Positions 1 through 8,197 of a DNA stretch of 64,000 nt are shown here, piece after piece. Position numbers and translations under genes: made by a program. This DNA comes from Polyangiaceae bacterium (GTDB lineage: Bacteria > Myxococcota_A > Polyangia > Polyangiales > Polyangiaceae). The stretch is taken from contig CANJMI010000008.1 in the NCBI GenBank assembly GCA_947475525.1, positions 164,543-228,542 on the forward strand, given 5' to 3'. The stretch's first letter is position 1, and each line of letters begins with the position of its first letter. The notes beneath the pieces are model-generated. The model searched no databases and was not told the origin of the DNA. It worked only from the letters and a program-made list of their open reading frames with translations.

Positions 1-156
1 TCGTCCGAATCCTCGTCCGAATCCTCGTCCGAATCTTCGTCCGAATCTTCGTCCGAATCTTCGTCCGAATCTTCGTCCGAATCCTCGTCCGAATCTTCGT
101 CCGAATCTTCGTCCGAATCCTCGTCCGAATCCTCGTCCGCATCTTCGTCCGCATCG
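1..156. repeat. 12-bp in-frame tandem repeat coding (DSDE)n
   Basis: Thirteen consecutive 12-bp units are visible: eleven of the form TCGTCCGAATCY and two variants with GCATC in the same place. The array continues to the window edge, so its true length is unknown. On the minus strand it reads in frame as Asp-Ser-Asp-Glu (Asp-Ala-Asp-Glu in the variants) inside the S1 insertion of the RNase E/G gene. The multiple-of-three unit means copy-number change would not shift the frame. Confidence 0.95.
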
Positions 157-860
157 TCGAGCTCGACGGATGCGCCGCGGTCGAAGCCGCCTGGCGCAAG
201 AGCGTGGAGCACGTCGGAACCGTCATCGTCCGCGGCAGTCTGCGGCGAGAGCGTCAGCGGTGCGGAATCATCGTCCGCGAGGTCGGCCCGATCCGCCGAA
301 TCAGTCAGAGCCGCAGAATCAGTCAGAGCCGCCGAAACACCGGCATCGCCGTCGGCAGGCCCCTCTTCAGCACCTGCCCCGAGCGGGGCTTCGCCGTTCG
401 TTTGCCAATCCTCGCTGCCGCCTTCGCGACCGCCGCGACGGCGACGACGACGACGACGACCGCGACGTTGGCCTCCTTCCGGATCGCCGGAGGCCCCTTC
501 GGCTACGGCAGCGGTGCCCTCGGCGGAGGCCGTGTCCACCCCTTCTTCAGGGACGCTCTCGCTCGTGTCGTCCTTGCCGCCGCCGGCAGACGCGTCACGC
601 GCGTGCGCCAGGTATTGTTCGAAATCATCCGGACGGATGAGATCTTCGACGTGGAGGAACGCGGCGCGCTCCTGGCCAATGTCGATGAAGGCCGCCTGCA
701 TTCCGGGGAGCACACGGCTCACTTTCCCGAGGTAGACGTTCCCAAGGGTGCTGCGGTGGGCCAGGCGCTCGATGTGGAGCTCGGCGATGATTCCGTCTTC
801 AATGAGGGCGACTCGCACTTCGCGAATGTCGACGTTGATGACGAGCAGATTTCCGCTCAT
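1..860 (-). CDS. rne: RNase E/G family ribonuclease, N-terminal part (runs off left edge)
   Basis: Endoribonuclease of the RNase E/G family, which cleaves single-stranded RNA in mRNA decay and rRNA processing. Only the first 286 codons lie in the window; the catalytic core and stop are beyond base 1. The start is fixed: an in-frame TGA sits five codons upstream of the ATG at 860. Residues 1-74 show the family N-terminus, including GNVYLGKVSRVLPGMQAAF and FIDIGQERAAFLHVEDL, which is the first part of the S1 RNA-binding fold. From about residue 85 the S1 domain is interrupted by low-complexity sequence: an acidic/Gly region, an arginine tract (about 132-145), a repeated ALTDSA, and finally a long Asp/Ser/Glu tract encoded by 12-bp repeats. 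Insertions in this place are known in some RNase E/G proteins; this one is at least 200 residues. Whether the downstream catalytic domain is intact cannot be seen. Confidence 0.88.
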   Translation of the reverse strand, partial: MSGNLLVINVDIREVRVALIEDGIIAELHIERLAHRSTLGNVYLGKVSRVLPGMQAAFIDIGQERAAFLHVEDLIRPDDFEQYLAHARDASAGGGKDDTSESVPEEGVDTASAEGTAAVAEGASGDPEGGQRRGRRRRRRRRGGREGGSEDWQTNGEAPLGAGAEEGPADGDAGVSAALTDSAALTDSADRADLADDDSAPLTLSPQTAADDDGSDVLHALAPGGFDRGASVELDDADEDADEDSDEDSDEDSDEDSDEDSDEDSDEDSDEDSDEDSDEDSDEDSD

Positions 861-1215
861 TTTGCTCAGTTTTCAGCTCGCGCACGGCGAGCGATGGGGC
901 GCGCACCGGCGAGGCTTGCCTCGGGGCGGGCGTTGAAGTCTTCGGCGTAGGGTCGCCTCTGTCGAGGTGAGCCCTGGTCCTCCCTAACACTTGCCCCAAC
1001 CGGGACGAGCGGCGCACACCACCAGCGGAGAGCGCAGGAAAGAGACGCAAACCCCAATGGGCGCGTCAGCCGAGCGTAGGTCTAGCACGTCTTTCGAGCG
1101 GTGTAGCCAGAAAGAAAGCCCCTCACAAACGAAGAACCCGCCGCGTTTCCACGGCGGGTTCTTCTCGATGTGCAGGTCAACACCCGCTGGCGCGGCTAAC
1201 CGCGGCCGGTATCGT
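861..1215. other. intergenic region between lipoprotein gene and RNase E/G gene
   Basis: This 355-bp gap lies between two minus-strand genes. It holds one clear terminator hairpin (1132-1163) close to the upstream gene. The remainder should contain the promoter and leader of the RNase E/G gene. Several short frames cross it, but none has a start, ribosome-binding site or recognisable sequence. I see no riboswitch or RNA gene. Confidence 0.6.
1132..1163 (-). terminator. intrinsic terminator after Cys-rich lipoprotein gene
   Basis: A perfect 12-bp inverted repeat (AAGAACCCGCCG / CGGCGGGTTCTT) with an 8-nt loop lies about 50 bp downstream of the lipoprotein stop. In the minus-strand transcript the 3' arm ends in TTCTT and is followed by CGTTTGTG, a moderately U-rich tail. 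The plus-strand side has no U tract, so it is oriented for the minus-strand gene. Confidence 0.65.
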
Positions 1216-2004
1216 TCACATGCACTCGGTGCCGCACTTGTTGGCGAAGCAGGAGTCCGCCGTCTCATCCTTCGTGCCGGCGTCGCACTTGGCCTTGTCC
1301 TGCTCGAGCAGGCAATCCTTGCAGTTCGTGTCGGCGTTGCAGGCCTTGAACTCGGCGCAGCAGTTCATGCCGAGGCATTCCGCGCACGCCTGGTTGCTCG
1401 AAGCGAAGCCGCTGTCGCAGATCGCCGTGCCGCCGCCGCCACCGGTGCCGCAGTTGTTCGGGCAGTCGCCGTACATGCAGGTAAACAGCGCATCCCAGTC
1501 GGTGTAGCCCTGCGCGCTCTTCGCGACGCAGCTCATGGTCAGCGTGGCGTCGGGCATGCCGGTCATTGAATCGACGCCGAAGCAATCGTAGAAGGCGTCG
1601 GTCTCGGCGCCGTCGTCGATCATCATGTTCTTGTTCGCGTCCGCCGTGGTGATGCAGGCCACGCGGCAGTCGTCGAAGGTCGCGCAGTCCGAACCCTGGC
1701 CGCAGTTGCCCTGCTCCGTCGCACAGGTCGACTGAGCGGCACACTGGAGGCACGACGAGCATTCCGCGCTGCCCGAATCGCCCATGGTGCCGTCATCACA
1801 ACCCGAGCCGCCCGTGGACGTGCTGGTGGTCGCCGTGGTCGTCGAGGTCGGACCCACGCCGACCGTCGTGGTGGTCGACGTGACGGTAGCGCCGCCGACG
1901 TCGCCGCCGACACCGCTGCTACCGGTGGTCTTCGTCTTGACCGAACAGGCCGCCGCCGTCATGCCCACAAATGCCAAACCAACGAGCAACTTTGAAGTTT
2001 TCAT
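1216..2004 (-). CDS. Cys-rich lipoprotein of unknown function
   Basis: Predicted 262-residue secreted lipoprotein; function unknown. It opens with a short basic n-region and hydrophobic core ending in a lipobox (MTAAAC, Cys near residue 20). Next comes a low-complexity Gly/Thr/Ser linker (about residues 21-68), then a region with more than 20 cysteines in clusters such as CSSCLQC, CDSGF and CCAEFKAC, suggesting a disulphide-bonded extracytoplasmic domain. Such linker-plus-cysteine lipoproteins are common in Polyangia-type genomes. The start is supported by a strong Shine-Dalgarno GGAGG (complement of 2014-2018) nine bases upstream of the ATG. The gene stands alone, followed by a terminator. 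Confidence 0.85.
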   Translation of the reverse strand: MKTSKLLVGLAFVGMTAAACSVKTKTTGSSGVGGDVGGATVTSTTTTVGVGPTSTTTATTSTSTGGSGCDDGTMGDSGSAECSSCLQCAAQSTCATEQGNCGQGSDCATFDDCRVACITTADANKNMMIDDGAETDAFYDCFGVDSMTGMPDATLTMSCVAKSAQGYTDWDALFTCMYGDCPNNCGTGGGGGTAICDSGFASSNQACAECLGMNCCAEFKACNADTNCKDCLLEQDKAKCDAGTKDETADSCFANKCGTECM

Positions 2005-2353
2005 AATCTATTGCCTCCAGGACGTCGCGGCGCTGCGCGACGGTTCCAATACGAAATACAGGGATTTGAGAGAGAGGAGCGTTCGAGCCCTCGCTGCCCC
2101 GTGGGATTCTCTCCGAAAAGGGAGAGTTCCGCGGAGGGGCGGCCCGGCGTAGGCCGGACGGAGCGAGAGTACCTGCTCGGCCCCGAAAAGGTTGCGAGCT
2201 CGGCCTAGCTACACCACCTTCCGGTGGCTTTCAAGAACGCTGTGCGACTTTAGCAGCCGAAAGCGTACATGGCCCGACAAATTGGTGCTTCCGTTCGAAA
2301 ATCAAGCAGGGTTTTGCGCCGGCGACCAAGCGGCAGCGGCAGCGGGCAAGCCC
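2005..2353. other. intergenic region upstream of Cys-rich lipoprotein gene
   Basis: This 349-bp gap lies between two minus-strand genes and should carry the promoter of the lipoprotein gene. It contains a strong Shine-Dalgarno site at 2014-2018 and two small hairpins without U tracts: CTCTCC/GGAGAG at 2109-2126 and CCACC/GGTGG at 2214-2227. I found no convincing small gene, RNA gene or clear terminator for the carboxylase gene. Confidence 0.5.
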
Positions 2354-3910
2354 TCAAAGTGGAATGTTGCCGTGCTTGCGCCGGGGGTTTTCATCGCGTT
2401 TGTCTTTCAACATTTCGAGCGCGCTCGCGAGCCGCTTGCGCAAACTGCGCGGCGCAATCACTTCGTCGATGAAGCCGAGCTCGGCCGCCTTGTACGGGCT
2501 TGCGAATTTTTCGCGGTAGTCGTCGACAAACGCAGCCTTCGCGGCGACCGGATCCGCCGCCGCCTGGATCTCGCGGCGGTACATGATGTTGACCGCGCCG
2601 TCCGGGCCCATCACCGCAATTTCGGCTGTGGGGAACGCCAGGTTGTAGTCGGCGCGGATGTGCTTCGAGGCCATGACATCGTATGCGCCGCCATACGCTT
2701 TGCGGGTGATCACGGTGACCTTCGGTACCGTGGCCTCGGCGTACGCGTAAAGGAGCTTCGCGCCGTGGGTGATGATGCCGCCGTACTCTTGGTCGGTGCC
2801 CGGGAGGAAGCCGGGCACGTCGACGAAGGTTACGATCGGGATGTTGAAGCAGTCGCAGAAACGCACGAATCGTGCGGCCTTCACGCTTGCCCCGATGTCG
2901 AGACAACCGGCGAGCACCATCGGCTGGTTCGCGACGACGCCGACGCTGCGTCCGGCAATCCGCGCGAAGCCGACGACGATGTTCTGAGCGTACCGTTCGT
3001 GAAGCTCGAAGAGCTCCCCGCCGTCGACGACCGCGCGCACGACCTTCTTGATATCGTACGGTTTGGTGGACGCGGTAGGGACCATCGTGTCGAGCTCGGG
3101 AACGTCGCGGTCGACGGGCTCGGTGCACGGGTGCCGAGGCGGTTCCTCGGCGTTGTTCGAAGGCAAGTACGAAAGGACTTTCCGAATCTTCGCTATCGCC
3201 GCCTGGTCATCGGGCGCCGTGAGGTGGCAGACGCCGCTCTTCGATGCATGAGTCGATGCGCCGCCGAGTTGCTCCTTCGTCACATCTTCGCCCGTCACGG
3301 TCTTGGTGACCTCCGGCCCCGTGATGAACATGTAGCTGGTCTTCTCGACCATCACGACGACGTCGGTGATGGAGGGAGAGTACACAGCGCCACCCGCACA
3401 CGGCCCCATGATCCCGCTCACCTGCGGGACGACGCCACTCGCGAGCATGTTGCGTAGGAAGATATCGGCGTACCCGCCAAGCGCCGCGACACCTTCTTGA
3501 ATGCGGGCGCCGCCTGAGTCATTGAGGCCGATGATGGGGGCGCCGACCTTCATCGCCAAGTCCATCACTTTGCAGATTTTCTGGGCATGCGCGGCCCCGA
3601 GCGAACCGCCGACGACGGTGAAATCCTGCGCGAAGACGAAGACCTTGCGACCGTCGACGGTGCCGAAGCCTGTGACGACGCCGTCGCCAAGCCACGTCTG
3701 CTTGTCCATGCCGAAGTCGGTTGCGCGGTGAGTCACAAAGCGGTCGAGCTCGACGAAGCTTGCGGCATCGAGCAGCAGGTCGATGCGCTCGCGGGCCGTC
3801 AGCTTGCCGGCTTCATGCTGCTTCTCGATACGCTCGATGCCGCCACCGTGAAGAGCCTCCGCCTCGAGGGCGTGGAGTCGAGCGAGCTTCTGGTCGTGGG
3901 TCTCGTCCAT
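2354..3910 (-). CDS. pccB: acyl-CoA (propionyl-CoA type) carboxylase beta subunit
   Basis: Carboxyltransferase subunit of a biotin-dependent acyl-CoA carboxylase, moving carboxyl from biotin to propionyl-CoA or a related acyl-CoA in the cytosol. The 518-residue length is normal for PccB. Two crotonase-like halves are visible: the N-terminal half has [10 protein letters not shown] at 131-140 (oxyanion-hole loop), and the C-terminal half has [14 protein letters not shown] near residue 405 and [14 protein letters not shown]. The C-terminus [11 protein letters not shown] type ending (here RRKHGNIPL) is typical of PccB. It is the last gene of a run with the PPIase and the KamA-family gene, 36 bp after the latter. 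No biotin carboxylase gene is in the window, so substrate and partner are inferred from the family. Confidence 0.93.
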   Translation of the reverse strand: MDETHDQKLARLHALEAEALHGGGIERIEKQHEAGKLTARERIDLLLDAASFVELDRFVTHRATDFGMDKQTWLGDGVVTGFGTVDGRKVFVFAQDFTVVGGSLGAAHAQKICKVMDLAMKVGAPIIGLNDSGGARIQEGVAALGGYADIFLRNMLASGVVPQVSGIMGPCAGGAVYSPSITDVVVMVEKTSYMFITGPEVTKTVTGEDVTKEQLGGASTHASKSGVCHLTAPDDQAAIAKIRKVLSYLPSNNAEEPPRHPCTEPVDRDVPELDTMVPTASTKPYDIKKVVRAVVDGGELFELHERYAQNIVVGFARIAGRSVGVVANQPMVLAGCLDIGASVKAARFVRFCDCFNIPIVTFVDVPGFLPGTDQEYGGIITHGAKLLYAYAEATVPKVTVITRKAYGGAYDVMASKHIRADYNLAFPTAEIAVMGPDGAVNIMYRREIQAAADPVAAKAAFVDDYREKFASPYKAAELGFIDEVIAPRSLRKRLASALEMLKDKRDENPRRKHGNIPL

Positions 3911-3946
3911 CGTGGCCGGTTGGATACCACGGCGGAGGCTCCGCGT

Positions 3947-5062
3947 TCACGTGGGAAGGTGCGGCCAACCCGGGGGATCGACGTAATCGACCTCGACGCC
4001 ACGGTGGGTACGGAGCGTCGTGCGGCCTGGCCCTCGAGCAACGACCCACTCCGGGCCGACCGGCACCTTGCCTAAACCGCCGGCCGTATCGACGATGAGC
4101 TTCGGCAGCGCGAGTCCGCTCACGCGGCCCTGAAGACGCTCCATCAGCTGAATGCCGTGGTCGAACGGCGTGCGCAGGTGAGACGTGCCGCGGGCGGGGT
4201 CCATCATCAAGAGGTAGTAAGGCCGGACACGCCATCGCACGAGCCCGCGGAACAAAGACTCGAGGGTCGCTTCGTCGTCGTTCACTCCGGCGAGCAGCAC
4301 CGACTGGTTCATCACAGGAAAACCAGCATCCACGAGCATTGCACACGCGCGGGCCGACTCGGGCGTCAGCTCTTTGGGATGGTTGAAGTGCGTCATCACC
4401 CAAATCGGATGGTGCGCTCGCAGCGCGTCGACGAGCTCCCGATCGATGCGTTGCGGCAGGCACACGGGCACCCGCGTCGCGAGGCGAATCACCTCCACGT
4501 GAGGGATCGCGCGCACCCTCTCCACGAGCGCGGCGAGACGAGGCGTCGCCAAGGTTAGCGGGTCCCCGCCGCTCAAGATGACGTCGCGGATCGCAGGGCG
4601 CGCCGCAATCGCCGCAATCGCCGCGTCGAGCGCTTCAGGCTTTAGGGGGCCTTCGCCGCCGCCGACGATCCGCGAGCGCGTGCAAAAACGGCAGTAAATT
4701 GCGCAGTGATCGGTGGTCACGAGAAGCGCACGATCGGGATAACGCTGCACGAGTCCCGGCACGAGTTCGTGTGCAACCTCGCCGAGGGGATCGACCATGT
4801 CGCCCTCCACTTCGTGGGCTTCTTCGATGCGCGGAACGACTTGACGCCGAATCGGACAGGTCGCGTCCTTGACGTCGCAGAGACCGAGGTAGTGCGGCGT
4901 GATCTGAAGCGGCAAGCCCGCAGCCTCGGCGCGGCGGGCGCCAGCGAGTTCTTCGGGAGTCAGTTCGAGGATGCGCTCGAGCTCACCCACCGTGCGTACG
5001 GCGCGCCGGAGCTGATCGCGCCAGTCATCCTGGCGGCCGCCGCGTAACGGAATCAGAGTCAT
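3947..5062 (-). CDS. KamA-family radical SAM aminomutase
   Basis: Radical S-adenosylmethionine, PLP-dependent aminomutase of the lysine 2,3-aminomutase family. The iron-sulphur motif C120-x3-C124-x2-C127 is intact. The AGGLGK motif places the PLP lysine at K332, with D325 seven residues before it, the spacing known for lysine 2,3-aminomutase. The MDPARGTSHLRT stretch (about 287-298) resembles the lysine aminomutase version more than that of EpmB, the enzyme that makes beta-lysine for elongation factor P. The long zinc-binding C-terminal tail of clostridial enzymes is absent. The start ATG overlaps the stop of the upstream PPIase gene (ATGA), so the two are probably translationally coupled. 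Substrate is unproven: lysine for beta-lysine synthesis, EF-P modification or another amino acid are possible. Confidence 0.85.
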   Translation of the reverse strand: MTLIPLRGGRQDDWRDQLRRAVRTVGELERILELTPEELAGARRAEAAGLPLQITPHYLGLCDVKDATCPIRRQVVPRIEEAHEVEGDMVDPLGEVAHELVPGLVQRYPDRALLVTTDHCAIYCRFCTRSRIVGGGEGPLKPEALDAAIAAIAARPAIRDVILSGGDPLTLATPRLAALVERVRAIPHVEVIRLATRVPVCLPQRIDRELVDALRAHHPIWVMTHFNHPKELTPESARACAMLVDAGFPVMNQSVLLAGVNDDEATLESLFRGLVRWRVRPYYLLMMDPARGTSHLRTPFDHGIQLMERLQGRVSGLALPKLIVDTAGGLGKVPVGPEWVVARGPGRTTLRTHRGVEVDYVDPPGWPHLPT

Positions 5063-6078
5063 GGACGAGCCGCGCCTGCGGCCGAAACCGAAGGAGACGG
5101 AGTCACCGCATCGGCATTCTCATCCGGTTCCACGCGAGGCAGCACGACGGACACCAACGCCGCATCGTCGACGCGCACCGGGAATCGCTTGCGCATATCG
5201 GCCTCGAGGCTCGCTTCACGCTCGCGGGCATTCTCTTGAAGGATGGCGGCGCGTATCCCGCGTTCCGCTTCTGCCAACGTCCGCACGTGGCCCTTCGACA
5301 TGCCGGTCAACCGCACGACGTAAAACCGATCGCCTGCACGAACAGCCTTCGCGTAGACGTCGCCGACCTTCTCGAGCGTAAAGGCGGCCTGTGCCACCTC
5401 ATCCGGTACGCCCGCGTTCTTCGCACGTGCATCCTCGCCGTTGCCGACGAGCCCGAGGTCCCCCGCCAGATCGGCCGGGGCATGGGCCTCGCGAACTTTC
5501 GGGGCATCGAGCGACTTCTCGAAGTAGAGATCTCCCCATTTTTGCGGGGAATCGAGTTTTTGCGCCTTCGCGACGACGTCGTCAGCCTGAGCGGCGTCCG
5601 CCAAGACAATCGCCGCGATGCGACGGCGCTGTGGCTCCTCGAACTCTTTTTTGTGGGCCTCGTAATAGGCGGCGATCTCCGCGGGTAGGACGTCGGCCGG
5701 AGCGCGGGCGCCTGCGCGTGCTTTCGCCAGCATCGCCTCGCGCAAGATTTGGCGCGTCGCGAGCTGAACGCTCGGCTCCTTGTCGAGACCGCGGCTCTTC
5801 GCCTCCTCCGCCAGCAGCTCGAGGTCGATCATCTTCTGGAGGAGCTCTTTGCGCCTCTCGGGCGTCTGATACCGCAGCCGATCGATGTCATCGAGCCGCT
5901 CGAGCGCTGCCGCGAAGTCGCCGACGGTGATCGTCTTGGCGCCAACGCGCGCGAGCACAGCGGCAGCCTGCTGGCGCGTGAGGCCGGCGGGCGGCTTCTT
6001 GCCGTCTTGAAGGGGCTTCTCGTCGCAGCCGACGGCGAGGAGCATGGAAGCGAGCACCAGAGCGGAACGCAACCTCAT
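5059..6078 (-). CDS. peptidyl-prolyl isomerase (SurA/PpiC-like) lipoprotein
   Basis: Predicted envelope-located chaperone/parvulin of 339 residues. The chosen ATG at 6078 gives a good lipoprotein signal (RLRSALVLASMLLAVGC, Cys 18); an ATG at 6099 is the alternative. Residues about 45-130 form a SurA_N-like helical region (VGAKTITVGDFAAAL, RRKELLQKMIDLELLAEEA). Residues about 160-270 match the PpiC/parvulin pattern, including the DLAGDLGLVGNG loop, PDEVAQAAFTLEKVGDVYAKAV and RFYVVRLTG. The tail is Pro/Ala-rich. It probably assists folding of exported or outer-membrane proteins. It is first in the run with the KamA-family gene and pccB. A 717-residue frame that extends upstream antisense to pyrH is not real coding sequence. 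Confidence 0.85.
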   Translation of the reverse strand: MRLRSALVLASMLLAVGCDEKPLQDGKKPPAGLTRQQAAAVLARVGAKTITVGDFAAALERLDDIDRLRYQTPERRKELLQKMIDLELLAEEAKSRGLDKEPSVQLATRQILREAMLAKARAGARAPADVLPAEIAAYYEAHKKEFEEPQRRRIAAIVLADAAQADDVVAKAQKLDSPQKWGDLYFEKSLDAPKVREAHAPADLAGDLGLVGNGEDARAKNAGVPDEVAQAAFTLEKVGDVYAKAVRAGDRFYVVRLTGMSKGHVRTLAEAERGIRAAILQENAREREASLEADMRKRFPVRVDDAALVSVVLPRVEPDENADAVTPSPSVSAAGAARP

Positions 6079-6186
6079 CGCCGCAGGGGATAGCACCATC
6101 GGCGAGCGGGCTCTACAGCGGAGCCGCGAAGCCGAGCACCCAAGCGACCGTTGCGCGCGATGCACGACGAGAGTAGGTGCGCCACC

Positions 6187-6960
6187 GTGACGCAACCTGT
6201 CGAGACCACAACCCCTCCCCCCGCCGACGCCAACCTCACCTATTCGCGCGTCGTCGTGAAGCTGAGCGGCGAAGCGCTGTGCGGCGAAAAAGGGGGCTTC
6301 GGCATCAACCCCGAGACGCTGCATGAACTCGCGGCCGAGCTCGCGAGCGTCCACCGAATGGGCGTAGAGCTCGCGATCGTCGTCGGGGGCGGTAACATTT
6401 TCCGCGGCCTGAAGGGTGCGAGCGCCGGCATGGACCGGTCTCAAAGCGACTACATGGGCATGCTCGCCACGGTGATAAACAGCCTCGCGCTGCAAGATGC
6501 CCTCGAGCGAGCGGGCTGTCCGACGCGCGTCATGACCGCGATTGAGATTCGACAGCTCGCGGAGCCGTACATTCGCCGCCGCGCGATGCGCCACCTCGAG
6601 ACGGGCAACATCGTGATTTTTGCGGCGGGCACGGGCAACCCATTCTTCTCGACGGACACCGCGGCCGCGCTCCGCGCAATGGAAATCCAGGCGCAAGCGC
6701 TGTTTAAGGCAACGAAAGTCGAAGGCATCTACGACCGCGATCCGATGCACCACGAAGACGCCCACATGTTCACGAACATGTCTTACGACCGTTTCCTCTC
6801 CGACCGAATTGGCGTCATGGACCAAACCGCCGTCGCCTTGTGCCGGGAAAACAAGCTGCCAATCCGCGTCTTCAAGATGAGCGAAGGCAACATCCGCAAG
6901 GTGTGCGTCGGGGAAGCGATAGGCACGCTGGTAGGGGACGAGCCGAGCACGCGGTCCTGA
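6187..6960 (+). CDS. pyrH: uridylate kinase (UMP kinase)
   Basis: Converts UMP to UDP in pyrimidine nucleotide synthesis; bacterial amino-acid-kinase fold, cytosolic homohexamer. Family motifs are clear: VVVKLSGEAL, ELAIVVGGGNIFRG, MDRSQSDYMGMLATVINSLALQDALE, GNPFFSTDTAAALRA and EGIYDRDP. I chose the GTG at 6187 because AGGTG at 6175-6179 lies seven bases upstream, giving 257 residues; an ATG at 6160 and a TTG at 6151 are in frame but lack a ribosome site. The roughly 17-residue N-terminal extension before the kinase fold is Thr/Pro-rich. It is followed by rpoZ and a methyltransferase on the same strand. The usual tsf and frr neighbours are not here. Confidence 0.95.
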   Translation: MTQPVETTTPPPADANLTYSRVVVKLSGEALCGEKGGFGINPETLHELAAELASVHRMGVELAIVVGGGNIFRGLKGASAGMDRSQSDYMGMLATVINSLALQDALERAGCPTRVMTAIEIRQLAEPYIRRRAMRHLETGNIVIFAAGTGNPFFSTDTAAALRAMEIQAQALFKATKVEGIYDRDPMHHEDAHMFTNMSYDRFLSDRIGVMDQTAVALCRENKLPIRVFKMSEGNIRKVCVGEAIGTLVGDEPSTRS

Positions 6961-7038
6961 CGAAAGAAAACCGGGGGAGTAGCTGGCGACGCGGTCTAAC
7001 CTTGCGCTCCCCCCCCATTCGACTAGAGTCCGCCCCCC

Positions 7039-7284
7039 ATGGCACGTGTCACCGTTGAAGATTGTCTCGCGCACGAAGAGAACCGTTTCGCACTCGTCGT
7101 GATGGCCGCTCGCCGCGCCCGCTCGCTGATGAAGAGCGCTCGACCCCTCGTGAACTGCCGCAACAAACCGCTCGTGACCGCCCTGCGCGAAATCGCCTCG
7201 GGCCGCGTCCATTTCGACCGCAAGAGCAGCGAAGTCGTCGAAGAGTGGATCGACCAGCAGCGCGGCACCGCCCGCGGCCTATGA
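7039..7284 (+). CDS. rpoZ: RNA polymerase omega subunit
   Basis: Small RNA polymerase subunit that helps fold and hold the beta-prime subunit. The 81-residue protein matches the family: [10 protein letters not shown] at the start, [17 protein letters not shown] in the middle (conserved omega helix), [15 protein letters not shown] after it, then an acidic amphipathic tail. The length is within the normal range. Its stop overlaps almost directly with the start of the methyltransferase gene (one base between TGA and ATG), so the two are probably co-translated. No spoT or gmk neighbour is seen. Confidence 0.95.
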   Translation: MARVTVEDCLAHEENRFALVVMAARRARSLMKSARPLVNCRNKPLVTALREIASGRVHFDRKSSEVVEEWIDQQRGTARGL

Positions 7285-7285
7285 A

Positions 7286-8143
7286 ATGCGGCACCCGGGC
7301 CCCAGGCCCGCTCGAGCCTTAGCCAGCCGGACCACATCGGACCCCCTGGCTGAAGGCACGGAGTCGCACTACCAAGACGCGCGCCACTACACGGCCAATT
7401 ACCAAAAGCGCGTCGAGGACATCGACTACTACCTGAGCGTCGCGGAGTCGCACGGGGGCCGAGTGCTCGAATACGGTTGCGGCAACGGTCGCATCGCGCT
7501 CCCGCTCGCGCATGCAGGCTTCGATGTCGCCGGAGTGGACCTCTCGGCAACGATGCTGCGCGATTTTCGGGCAAGGCTGAAAAAAACGCCGGCCGCTGTC
7601 GCTGAACGCGTGACGCTGAAGCGGGGCGACATGCGGCGGGTCAAGCTCGACCGTCGCTTCGACCTCGTGCTCTGTACGTTCAACACGTTTCTTCATCTCT
7701 ACACGTGGCAGGACGTCGAGCGTTTTCTCACGCGCGTTCGGGAGCACCTCGCGCCGCGCGGGCGGTTCATCGTCGATCTTTCGATCCCGATGCCTGAAGA
7801 GCTCGCTCGCGATCCGAAACGCCTTTTTCGGGCGCCGCGTTTCCGCCACGTCACGACCGGGGAGATGGTCCGCTACGGCGAGCGCTTCGCGTACGATCCG
7901 CTGACACAGGTCGAGATGGTGGACATGGTGTTCGAGCCGGTTGACCGCCCACGTGCAAAGTGGGTCACGCCACTTGCCCATCGGCAGTTCTATCCCCAAG
8001 AGCTCGAGGCGCTCTTTCATTACAACGGACTCGAGGTCGTGAAACGCCACGCCGATTTCAAACCGAAGGCGCCGACGCGAGACGCCGAGACGTTGATCTA
8101 CCACTGCCGCGCGCGACGAAGCACGAGCCGCAGCGCCAAGTAG
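7286..8143 (+). CDS. class I SAM-dependent methyltransferase
   Basis: Predicted cytosolic methyltransferase of 285 residues with unknown substrate. The Rossmann SAM-binding motif I is VLEYGCGNGRIALPLA (about residues 61-76), followed by the acidic motif II (VAGVDLS) and DLVLCTFNTFLHLYTW, which fits the motif IV/V region. A second half, about residues 185-270, has RYGERFAYDPLTQVEM and the FYPQELEALFHYNGLEVV helix common in small-molecule methyltransferases. The ATG lies one base after the rpoZ stop. The first 25 residues before SHYQDARHYTANYQ look non-conserved, so the true start could be later. It converges with the metallophosphoesterase gene. Confidence 0.85.
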   Translation: MRHPGPRPARALASRTTSDPLAEGTESHYQDARHYTANYQKRVEDIDYYLSVAESHGGRVLEYGCGNGRIALPLAHAGFDVAGVDLSATMLRDFRARLKKTPAAVAERVTLKRGDMRRVKLDRRFDLVLCTFNTFLHLYTWQDVERFLTRVREHLAPRGRFIVDLSIPMPEELARDPKRLFRAPRFRHVTTGEMVRYGERFAYDPLTQVEMVDMVFEPVDRPRAKWVTPLAHRQFYPQELEALFHYNGLEVVKRHADFKPKAPTRDAETLIYHCRARRSTSRSAK

Positions 8144-8197
8144 CCGCTCGCTCGATGAGGCGTCAGCCGCCGCGGCAGCAAGCCGTGAGCCTTACGC

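Noticed and set aside
1..156. Possible CRISPR-like array
   Set aside because: Units are 12 bp with no spacers and read in frame as DSDE inside a coding gene.
6079..7212. Upstream extension of the PPIase frame to 717 codons, antisense to pyrH
   Set aside because: It runs opposite pyrH and the start of rpoZ, has no family match, and the lipoprotein signal at 6078 gives a natural start.
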